From: Pseudogymnoascus destructans
Taxonomy: Eukaryota; Ascomycota; Leotiomycetes; Thelebolales; Thelebolaceae
Direction of reading: 5' to 3'
Assembly: GCF_001641265.1 (NCBI RefSeq)
Contig: NW_020167527.1
Coordinates: 62,001-126,000, forward strand
DNA: 64,000 nt
The notes under the pieces are model-generated. The model ran no database searches and was not told the DNA's origin. It worked only from the letters and a program-made list of their open reading frames with translations. The position numbers and the translations under genes were made by a program. Of this stretch, positions 54,313 to 63,094 are shown piece by piece. Positions within the stretch are counted from its first letter, which is position 1. Every line of letters begins with the position of its first letter.

Positions 54313-55457
54313 CTACCTCACCCCCGCCCCCACCCCCGGAAAACTCCTCGCCGTCAACAACACCCCCTTCACCGCCCTAATCTCCCTCTTCACCCTCCCA
54401 ATCTCATCATCCTCATCCCTCTTCGCCCCAAACGCCGAGCCCGCCCCATACGAGAACGTCGGCGGACTATACATCAACGAATCGAGATACTTCTTGAGAT
54501 CATCAATCCCATCCTGCAAGTTACTCGACTCACGCAGCTCCGACGCAATCGTCAAATCAACATCCGACAATATTGCCCCGATATTCGCTGCCTTCTTCGC
54601 CTGTGCCTCCGCTACTGAGATCTTCGGCTCCTGAGAGGGAGAGGAGGGGCGCGAGGGGGGGGGGGAGGTCTGCACCCCGATGTCGCGGTGGAACATCTCC
54701 GTCGGGTCGCCGTCGGAGTCCCCATCGTCCCTGTCTTCGTAGCGCTCTCCCTGTGCTAACACTGGTTGGGGAACTTCGGAGACAAGAGGCTTCAGCTTGC
54801 CAATCAGGGTGTCGAGATGCGCTTGTGCGGCTGCGGCGAGCTCGTGCCGGGAGTCGGAGAGCGCGGAGGACATGGGGGCGACGAGGTAGGTGGAGGTGCC
54901 GTAGAGGAGGGCGGAGAGGCCGCCGAAGAGGTAGAGGGTTTTGAGGAGGCGGGAGGCGGTGATGAGGGGTGGGGGGAGGGGGGGGTGGTGAGGAATTCGG
55001 GGTAGGTTATTATGGGGGGGCGTCGCGGTAGGGGATGGGGGTCTGGGGTTGGGGTGCTTGAGGTTGTGGGGGTGGTGGTGTGGAGGATGTGACGGGTTGG
55101 GGGGGTGCTTGGGTTTTGGGTGAGGCCTGTATTGAGTCAGTTCGTGGTTTCCGGCTTGGGGGGGGTTGGAAGTCTTACTTGGGATTCTGGGCTTGTAGCC
55201 TCCAGGTTGCGTGTGATGCCTAGTAGCTGATGTATTTCCTCACTGGTCAATCCCTTGCCTTCCAAAAAGGCAACCTTCTTGTCCGTACTCGCATCCTTAA
55301 CGTCATCTTCCTCGAGGAACTTTCGCGCATCCTCCAAAACCGACGACCTGGGCTTTACCTCAGGCGACGACGACTCCGAGGCTGGCTTCTCTGAAGCTTC
55401 CGGCTTCATCTGCCATGACGGCACGCCTCCTTTTGGTTTTGGCTCGCTATCACTCAT
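54313..55457 (-). CDS. PEX14-like peroxin (PEX14/17, also called PEX33) with apparent frame errors
   Basis: Peroxisomal matrix import docking factor. Exon 1 (55179-55457) starts MSDSEPKPKGGVPSWQ and contains the PEX14 N-terminal domain SSVLEDARKFLEEDDVKDAS, then KKVAFLEGKGLTSEEIHQLL, which binds PEX5/PEX19 in relatives. A 52-nt intron (55127-55178, GTAAGA donor) leads to a Pro/Gln-rich segment, then IITYPEFL, a membrane-like stretch TLYLFGGLSALLYGTSTYLV and a coiled region that runs to the stop at 54313. As written, exon 2 needs two single-base additions, one in the G7 run at 55014-55020 and one in the G-run cluster at about 54971-54985 (plus strand), to stay in frame. The protein is short for PEX14 itself; the Neurospora-type PEX14/17 is the better fit. 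An intact transposon sits 150 bp upstream. Confidence 0.75.
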
Positions 55458-55606
55458 GGTGCTGTTTGCGTTGAACGTTGGCAAGATCGCAAGAGTGGCA
55501 ATGTGGTGGTGTTGCGAGCCGGCGATACCCAAAAGCTCACATGCCTCGGTTGATGATCGCTCTAACTAAGCTAAGTTAAGTTAGTTACCTTAGCTTAACT
55601 AAGTTA

Positions 55607-55664
55607 ACGTACTTCATAAGTAAGCTGCGCATACAAGTAAGCTGCGCACACCCCACCAAAATCA
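55607..55664 (+). repeat. Left terminal inverted repeat of the pogo element
   Basis: Begins ACGTACTTCATAAGTAAGCT and ends CCACCAAAATCA. It carries two AAGTAAGCTGCGCA subrepeats, starting at about 55618 and 55635. Confidence 0.95.
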
Positions 55665-55689
55665 CGAAATCTACCCTATTCAACCAGTC

Positions 55690-57351
55690 ATGCCTCAACC
55701 AAATAGTGCCCAATTGGCCTCCAAAGAGGGCCGAATAGCTCTTGCGATTAATTCATATAAATCAGGCTATTTTACAAGCATTCGTGGTGCTGCAGACGCG
55801 TACGACGTACCTGAATCGACATTACGGACGCGCTTGAAGGGCACGCGTCCGCATAATGAAATACGGTCTACAAACCTCAAACTTACGGATACGGAAGAAT
55901 TAACGCTTGTTAATTGGATCCTATCTATGGATGAGCGAGGCTTACCAGTTCGTACGGCTTCAATTCGAGATATGGCTAACTTATTACTTCAAAAACGGAC
56001 CGGTACGGACGCGTCTCCTCCGCAACAAGTTGGCGTCCAATGGCCATATAACTTCGTACGACGCCATGACTCTTTACGGGCTTGTTATAATCGCAAATAT
56101 GATTACAAGCGTGCCTTATGTGAAGACCCGACTATTATTCGAGACTGGTTCCGACTTGTACGAAATACAGTTGCAAAATATGGAATCCGGGACGTGGATA
56201 TCTATAACTTTGATGAGACGGGCTTTCAAATGGGTGTGATTTCGACCGCAAAAGTCATTACGGCCTCTGATCGTACGTCACGGCCCGTAACAGTCCAACC
56301 TGGGAACCGCGAATGGACTACGGCTATTGAGTGTATTAATGCGGACGGTTGGTCGCTTCCTCCGATGATTATACTTAAAGGCAAACTCCATATCTCTACC
56401 TGGTATATAAACGCTTTACCGTCTAATTGGGAAATTGCGGTTAGTGATAACGGCTGGACTACGGACCAATTAGGCCTTATTTGGCTTACAGACGTCTTCG
56501 AAAAACATACAAAGGATCGTACGGAAGGAGTATATCGACTTCTTATTCTTGACGGACATGGAAGTCATATTACGGCTGAATTTGACTTGTTTTGCAAGGA
56601 CCGTAATATCATTACTCTTTGTATGCCTCCGCATTCCTCACATTTACTTCAACCTCTTGATGTGAGCTGTTTTGCGGTCCTAAAACGGTCATACGGGCGA
56701 CAAATTGAAGATCTTATGCGGGCTGGAGTTAATCATATTGATAAGTCTGATTTCCTTCAAGCTTATTTTACGGCCCGTACGGAAGCTTTAACCTCACGTA
56801 CGATCCGTAGCGGGTTCGTAGCTGCTGGATTGGTCCCGTACGACCCAGAACGTGTTCTCTCAAAGCTTAATACTCAATTACGGACGCCTACCCCTCCTCC
56901 TCCTCCTACGACCGAACAAGCGCCTTGGGTCCCAGAGACGCCACACAATATACAAGAGCTAGAATCTCAAGCTAAGGCAATTGGAGACTTTGTACAACGC
57001 CGTACGGCCGGGTCTTCAAGTCCTACAGATCGTGCAGTTCGGCAGTTAGTTAAGGGCTGTCAAATGGCTATGCATTCTGCAGTCCTCCTTGCGGATGAAA
57101 ACAAGAAGCTACGGGCCGCGAACGAACGCCAGAAGAAGAAGAGAGCTGTACGGAGGTCGTATATTGCTACGGGAGGTGTTTTGACAGTCCAGGAGGGCTT
57201 GGATCGATCCGTAGCTGCAAATATAGAGCGTACGGGTCAGTCTACAGGTGGGGCTCAAAAGCGACAAATCCGCGCACCACGGACGTGTAGTATTTGCAGA
57301 TCACTTGAACACACGGCCCGTACGTGCCCAGATAGGGTTAATTCGAATTAG
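55690..57351 (+). CDS. Pogo-family DDE transposase
   Basis: 553 residues, no stop or intron. The N-terminal psq-type helix-turn-helix (about 12-50, SIRGAADAYDVPESTLRTRL) and the CENP-B-type DNA-binding domain (about 60-130) come first. The DDE catalytic domain has Asp175 in YNFDETGF, Asp288 in LILDGHGSH and Asp324 in LLQPLDVSCF, with 35 residues between the last two. A Pro-rich linker and a basic coiled stretch (ADENKKLRAANERQKKKRAV) follow, and the protein ends with a CCHC zinc knuckle (CSICRSLEHTARTCP), seen in several fungal pogo-like transposases. It cuts and pastes its own element at TA sites. Key residues are intact. Confidence 0.95.
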   Translation: MPQPNSAQLASKEGRIALAINSYKSGYFTSIRGAADAYDVPESTLRTRLKGTRPHNEIRSTNLKLTDTEELTLVNWILSMDERGLPVRTASIRDMANLLLQKRTGTDASPPQQVGVQWPYNFVRRHDSLRACYNRKYDYKRALCEDPTIIRDWFRLVRNTVAKYGIRDVDIYNFDETGFQMGVISTAKVITASDRTSRPVTVQPGNREWTTAIECINADGWSLPPMIILKGKLHISTWYINALPSNWEIAVSDNGWTTDQLGLIWLTDVFEKHTKDRTEGVYRLLILDGHGSHITAEFDLFCKDRNIITLCMPPHSSHLLQPLDVSCFAVLKRSYGRQIEDLMRAGVNHIDKSDFLQAYFTARTEALTSRTIRSGFVAAGLVPYDPERVLSKLNTQLRTPTPPPPPTTEQAPWVPETPHNIQELESQAKAIGDFVQRRTAGSSSPTDRAVRQLVKGCQMAMHSAVLLADENKKLRAANERQKKKRAVRRSYIATGGVLTVQEGLDRSVAANIERTGQSTGGAQKRQIRAPRTCSICRSLEHTARTCPDRVNSN

Positions 57352-57407
57352 ATTGGTTTAATAATAGTAATCTTAATTTGTTGTTGAATTATTAGTTCCT
57401 AAAGCCA

Positions 57408-57465
57408 TGATTTTGGTGGGCTGTGCGCAGCTTACTTGTATGCGCAGCTTACTTATGAAGTACGT
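57408..57465 (-). repeat. Right terminal inverted repeat of the pogo element
   Basis: Exact inverse of the left repeat except one G/C difference (GCACAGCCC against GCACACCCC when read in the same direction). It starts 56 bp after the transposase stop codon. Confidence 0.95.
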
Positions 57466-57467
57466 TA

Positions 57468-57999
57468 GTTACTTTAGTTGCTGATGTAATCCGGGGATGG
57501 GAGGACGATAAGTTAAACCCTGAGCGTTAAGGCAGTAACTAACTATCTCTTTTAAAAAAAAGATATATGTTTCCCTGAAAATTAAGGTTAACGCATTTCA
57601 TAGGCGAAGCGATCACCAGGGCGAAGCGATCACTGAACTTCCCACCTAGAATTGAGAAATTAATTCATAATATATTCCAAAAATGTGTGTGTATCCTTAT
57701 AGTAGATATTGAAATATAAAGACCTAGTCTAGATTTCAGTGCCTAAAGTTAATATCTTAAGAACTAGTTACTGAATAGACTGAATAGATTATTCCTAAAT
57801 GATTAGGTTAGGTACAAATTGAAATACGTTAACTTATCCATAATTTTAATTTTCATGTGGTTAAAGGCAGAATTTATTTGCATGTGATTGAGGGCAGTTT
57901 CTAGTTCACGCACTAAACCCCAAAACAGTCTAGTCCCGTAGCTTACGGTTCATCTTCATAGACTTTGCCGGGGTTCTCCCTCTGATCTCCTCCACTCCA
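57468..57999. other. AT-rich spacer
   Basis: About 530 bp of AT-rich DNA with a direct repeat of GGCGAAGCGATCAC near 57602-57632. The composition differs from nearby genes and could be old repeat sequence. No gene. Confidence 0.45.
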
Positions 58000-58115
58000 T
58001 CCACCCCCGTCCACCCCCGTCCACCCCCGTCCACCCCCGTCCACCCCCGTCCAACCCCGTTCCACCCCCATCCAACCCCATCCAACCCCATCCAACCCCA
58101 TCCAACCCCATCTAC
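58000..58115. repeat. Two adjoining 10-bp tandem repeats
   Basis: CCACCCCCGT units (about six copies, 58001-58050) pass into CATCCAACCC units (about five, to 58110). CCATCCACC-like runs continue to about 58190. Open minus-strand frames rich in Gly, Trp and Asp come from the repeat. Confidence 0.85.
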
Positions 58116-58746
58116 CTCCATCCACTCCATCCACTCCCTCCAGTCCATCCACCTCCATCCACCCTCCATCCACCCTCCATCCACCTCCCACTCATCCTCT
58201 GCCCCTACCCCATACCAATCCCATACCAACTACTCTATCCCCACACTCCACTATTCTAACCCTCCTACCCTCCACCCACCCTCCCCCTCCACCCTCCACC
58301 CTCCACCCTCCGCTCTTCTCCGCCTCCTTTCCCAAAACACCCCCCCCCTCCCGATTGATCCCACAAGTTCAGGTTCATTATCTTGGTGTAGCTAACCCTC
58401 GTTCATTTTGTCCTCCTCATCAATTTATCCCCCCTCGCTCATTTTGTCCTCCTCATCAATTTATCCCCCCTCATCAATTTATCCTCCTCCATCCCTACAA
58501 AACAAAACATCTCCCCCCGCCTCATATTGCCTGAAACAGACAACAGAGAACAGAGCATCATCATCTGTGGCAACTCGATTCGCGCTTGCTTCGAGTTCTA
58601 CTTCAGGTTTCTGGCCTCGAGGGTCGTGCCTTGGTGACTGTAACGACGGCCACCATACATCTCCTCCGCCGCTTTGCGTCTTCTCACGACGAACGCAACC
58701 TGTGTCTTTGACACCCACCCCTCCAGGATCGTTACGGTTGGCGCCC
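58116..58746. other. bHLH gene leader and promoter
   Basis: C/T-rich DNA with repeated CATCAATTTATCCCCC at about 58417-58480. It is probably promoter and 5' untranslated sequence of the bHLH gene. No separate gene. Confidence 0.5.
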
Positions 58747-60205
58747 ATGCTCGCCGTCCAACGCCCCATGTCGAAGCTGCCGCACCACATGTTATTTGGC
58801 TGTAGGTTTCTCCCCCATTCGAGACTGCTGTTGTGTTGTGTTGGAAGAACCGTTGCAAGGGCTTTACTGACACGTTTGCCCAGACTCCGTCGATTCCTCA
58901 AACTCCTTATACCGCTTACCCTCACCCCCGCCTCTTGCGCCGGGTCCGTCGTTATTAGATGACACCGACACCCGCTTCCTTGACAGCTTCTTCGACGGAG
59001 TGAGCTCCGACCAGTATCTCCTCAACGATCCGAACGATGCGTGGAACTATGACTGGCAAGACCTCCCCCCCGACTTCCTCGGGACCACCTCCTCATTCGG
59101 CCCGCAAGTCGAACCCGTCACGAACGATATCCAGCACCTCACCTTCCCGGAATTTAGAAACAGCCTCGGATTCCTACCAGAACAATTAAGTCCATCAGAA
59201 GATGTCATGTCCGCAGCCTCTGCACTACGAAACGGCAATAATAACCACCAAAACAACAACCAAAACAACAACCAAAATACCCACATCAATGGCCACCACA
59301 GCAATGCCTTCATGGCCCTCGCCTCGCGCACCCAACACACGAGCCCACCCTTCAACAACCACGGCCTAATAAAACCCGAGCAGCCCGCCCCGCAACAGCG
59401 CAAAATGTCCAACCGCCCCGAAGACTACATCCGCCACGCCTCCATGAGCGAAGCAATGTACGCCCCCAACCCAACTTCCTACGCCCCCCACCCCTCCAAC
59501 AAAAAGAAAGTCGAGATCAAATGGGGTTCCGACTCCGGCTTCAACACCGGGCGTCGCTTCGTGGCGCCGCCGAATACGATAACACTCGATGAGATCGATG
59601 AGAGCATTATTAGCACACTAGAGTGCCTGCAGCCAGGGAGTAATGTGAGTACCCGCGCGTCTAGCCCGCGGGGGGGGAAGATGCCGCAGGGGGGGGACAG
59701 GAGGTTGGAGATGATTTCGGAGGGCGCGAGGGATGATGATGAGGAGAGGCCGAAGAAGAGGAAGAAGAATAAAGGAAAAGAAGGCGTATACGAATCCGAC
59801 GCCCTCGAGCAACCCCAAAGTACGCCCAACACCAAACTCCCCCGCAAGCGCCGCCCCAAATCCTTCGGCACCCCGGGGAGCGACACACCCAACCGCGCAC
59901 CCCCCCCTGTCCACAAACGACTAAAACCCACGACAGGGATGTCCCTATCGACTCCCAAAATGGCGAGGGAAAACCTGACGGAGGACCAGAAGCGGGAGAA
60001 TCACATTAAGAGCGAGCAGAAGCGGCGGACGCTTATCAAGGAGGGGTTTGAGGATCTGAATGAGCTTGTGCCGGAACTGAGGGGGGGAGGGTTTAGTAAG
60101 AGTGCTGTGTTGATTATGGCTGCCGATTGGCTTGAGGAGTTGGTGGGGAAGAATGAGGGGTTGAGGGGGATGGTTGCGGAGTTGGAGGCGAGGGGGGGGA
60201 TGTGA
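58747..60205 (+). CDS. Basic helix-loop-helix transcription factor
   Basis: Exon 1 (58747-58801) and exon 2 (58884-60205) join over an 82-nt intron (GTAGGT donor, ACTGAC branch, CAG acceptor) to give 458 residues. Without this exon the large frame has no ATG near its start, and the protein-like text LLDDTDTRFLDSFFDGVSSD runs upstream of it. A second ATG at 58768 is a possible start. An Asn/His-rich stretch and an NLS-like basic run (ERPKKRKKNKGKE) lie in the middle. The bHLH domain at the C-terminus is RENHIKSEQKRRTLIKEGFE, then DLNELVPELRGGGFSKSAVL and MAADWLEELV; the H-E-R contact residues predict E-box binding. Targets are unknown. Confidence 0.87.
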
Positions 60206-60527
60206 GAGAAATGGGGATCAAAGCTGTGTGTGGGTATGATGAGAAACAGGGTGTGAGACTTTGTTTTGAGGGGGGATTTTTCGGGATTGGCGTTCGGGGA
60301 GGGAGATATCCAGGGGGGAAGGAAGGGAAACAAGTTTAGGCTTTTCAAGAAGTGTAATTAGTAAAGACTTGAATATGAGGAGGTGGGGAATTTGGAGCGG
60401 TTTATGTACTCTGAACTGTGGTACACTCAAAAAAATCAAAACATGGATTCTTGCTACGAGCACAACGTCTTCTATTTCCCCCCCCCCCAACCTGTTAACA
60501 GACTCCAACCACCAACCCACCCACCCA
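60206..60527. other. Convergent spacer bHLH/IES2
   Basis: 3' flanks of both genes; no gene. Confidence 0.5.
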
Positions 60528-61854
60528 CTACACCTCCTCAACCACCCTCCCAGCAAACAACCTCCCAGCGGGACTCTCCACCATCTCCGTCGGTACATAG
60601 ATCTTATTCCCCTCCTTATTGCTGATCCAACGCACATAAGCGGAGTTAGGCCTTCCCGGCTCGCCGTCGGGACCGACCTCGCCGGTGAGACCGTTCAGGT
60701 CGCGGCGGCGGGCGTTAGTTTTGGGGGCTTGTTTTTTGAGGAGTTTGTTGATCGTTTCCATCTGTTGGGGGGGGTATTAGTAGAGGGAAGATGGGAGGGA
60801 GAGGAACGGGGGGGAGGGGATGTACTTTTTCTTCTTCATTCCGCTTCTCGCTGAGGTTCTTGCGGCGACGTGCCATTTCGGCGCGGCGCATGGCGTGTTC
60901 TTCTGCTGTGAGGTGTTTCTTGACTTGTACCTCTGTGACGGGGTTAGTATACTATGTATTATAAAGTGGAGTATAGGGTGGGCAAGACGAACCATCGGGT
61001 AGTGCCATGAGGTGTCCACTCCCACTCTCATCAAGCCTCGCTCGTTGTCTCTTCGTTAACTTGCTCAGGTCGGGCGTTGAACCTCTGCTCCCCCCACCAG
61101 CCTCCTCATCACTATCAAGCTCATCTTCTTCCTCTTCCTCCTCCACCTCGATCTCCTCATCTTCTCCCTCAGCATCCTCATCGTTGCCGACCTGCATTGT
61201 CTCCTCATCCTCCTCATCCTCGCTCTCCAGATCGCTCAATTCCTCATCATCGCTCGGCTCGGTCGTAGCCACGACCCTAACATCCTTCTTCCCCGCAGTC
61301 TTAACAGTAATCGAATGTTTCTCCTTCGTCGGCTTCGAGATCTTAAGGGTAGGAGGCGGCAAGCCAGCCATCTCCATATCATCATCCCCATCCGCATCTT
61401 CCTCCCCCTCAGCATCCTCATCAAGATCCATATCCTCATCCTCCTCCCCCTCCGCATCCTCCTCCTCCTCCTCATCCCCCAAATCCTCCATCTCCTCATC
61501 CTCCTCCTCAGTCTCGCTCTCAACCACATAACTCTTCTTCACCCCCCTCGCCCTCGTACTCTCCCTCGTCTCCCCCGCAAACCCTCTCCCACTCCCACTA
61601 CTCGGCCTCCCACCACTAGTCCGCGACGACCCACCCGTCGCGGCGCGCAGCTTGCTGGCGGGCATCTTGACGGTGAGGCGGAGGGAGAGGTTGGGGGGCG
61701 ATGAGGGCGGGTCGTTGCGGGATAGCGTGGCGCGGGAATGGGAACTGCTGTCTGGATCGCGGCGCGCGCGAGACATAATAATATCTGAGGTGCAGTCAGC
61801 GGCGATTGCTTCGCGGGCTTTGAGGGCTGCGGAGCGGCGGCTCCGTCCGGTCAT
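60528..61854 (-). CDS. IES2: INO80 chromatin-remodelling complex subunit IES2
   Basis: Three exons: 60993-61854, 60826-60932 and 60528-60761; introns are 60 nt (weak GTTCGT donor, TACTAAC branch) and 64 nt (GTACAT donor). The product is 400 residues. A basic Arg/Ser-rich N-terminus is followed by long acidic runs of Glu and Asp (about 115-260), then the INO80B/PAPA-1 region: TAEEHAMRRAEMARRRKNLS, EKRNEEEKMETINKLLKKQA. The C-terminus has NSAYVRWISNKEGNKIYVPT. IES2 activates the INO80 ATPase in nucleosome sliding. The first intron was placed because the joined text ALPDEVQVKKHLTAEEHAMR matches the family. Confidence 0.88.
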
Positions 61855-62741
61855 TGTGGGATGAGTGGAGTAAAGTAAAATGTAGGATAGGATGAAATGT
61901 GTAGACGGGTAGGGTGAAATGAAGTCGTGTGCAGGATATGGGATTGGTTGATAGGCAGGAATTGCAGGGTTCGTGACGAATTCACCAGCTTCGACATGCG
62001 ATTAAATGCTAATGCCGTCGTATAATCCATGTTCGTGTTGTGGTCTCGCACGCACACGAGAGGTCGTCAAAGAGACGTGGACTATCTTGCAAACGGCTTA
62101 CTTCCAAGCGCATGCAAGGCCACACACACAACAGGCTGTAGTCGCACTTGGTCCCGGCCCCAAACATATTTGGCGCCACAACCAAACAAAGATGCAGGAA
62201 TCGGGGATTGGTTGATTGTTGGGACACTGGGGGATGGGATCCTTGCTGGACAAGACAGCGAATGGAATGCGCGGACTCACGTGTTTCGTGCTTCGTGTTT
62301 AAATACGATGTTCCCTGTCCCGCTATGTATTTCGGGCAGGTTTATCTTGTTTGTTTACTTGATTCCAGTTTGATCAGGGCTTTGCTTTCTGGGCGGGTGA
62401 TGGATGGCGGATGGCGGTTCTGATACGTTCTTTCTGGGCGAGAGACTCGATTTGGCCTCAGAACGCTTACTTGCAGGTGGATGATATGCGCGAGTATGTC
62501 GGCAGCCCGTAAGGAATGATGTACACTCCACAGAGAAACCAAATAACCGGTCGAGTTGCGAATTGAGATGCTGGTGATGTCAAAAACGTGAACTCCCAGA
62601 CATTTCCCGTGACCTCCCTACCCAAAGCCCAGATGTTCCAGACGACGCGCCCCAGCACGTGACATATTTAGAACTTAAAGCAAAGTAAATTGTAGCCTTA
62701 TATTTCAGGTATCTATAATATGTGATTCCACCTTGGTACTA
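61855..62741. other. Spacer upstream of IES2
   Basis: IES2 promoter and about 700 bp without coding signal. Short frames on both strands have no family similarity. Confidence 0.5.
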
Positions 62742-63094
62742 CAGTCAACTCCCGTTAAGTCGATACAATTGGTGACACGTGTAAATATCGTAAAAGTGAA
62801 AATATCGTTATATTGGAATGCCAAGTATTATGTAATCCACCTATCCAATGTCTCCTGAACCAATGAATTAAGCTGAATTGCCTCAATTTCACCCTCCAAA
62901 TGCTCTAATGCCCTGAGGTGATTGGCTTGGAGAGCATCCTGACACTCCGTCATCATTTTGAGTAGGATCACTAAAATGCTCATCCAAAATCTCCTGTAGT
63001 ATACCCTCCTCATCTGTTGTAACTTCTGTATTGTTGATTTGCTCGTCAATAGGATTTAAAAAGTTCGAAATAGTGTAATGGTGGGTGCACCAGA
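62742..63094 (-). pseudogene. C-terminal remnant of a Tigger/pogo-type transposon
   Basis: TA at 62740-62741 is followed by CAGTCAACTCCCGTTAAGTC, a typical pogo/Tigger terminus. On the minus strand, short frames read SNFLNPIDEQINNTEVTTDE then EGILQEILDEHF, resembling the acidic C-terminal part of such transposases. They are broken by frame changes. The rest of the element is missing at 63095, where different sequence begins. Its sequence is unlike the complete element at 55.6 kb, so it is a separate lineage. Confidence 0.55.

Larger units (their letters stand above)
55607..57465 (+). mobile_element. Complete Fot1/pogo-type DNA transposon, 1859 bp
   Basis: 58-bp terminal inverted repeats (55607-55664 and 57408-57465) differ at a single position (base 45). 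Each repeat holds two direct copies of AAGTAAGCTGCGCA, likely transposase-binding sites. The element is flanked by TA on both sides (55605-55606 and 57466-57467), the expected pogo/Tc1 target duplication. One undisturbed transposase gene fills the interior. Base composition and codon choice (many ACG and TTA codons, lower G+C) differ from the neighbouring genes. Everything needed for mobility appears to be present; activity itself cannot be judged. Confidence 0.93.

Noticed and set aside
61007..61531. A Ser-rich plus-strand frame opposite IES2
   Set aside because: Antisense of the Glu/Asp tracts of IES2.
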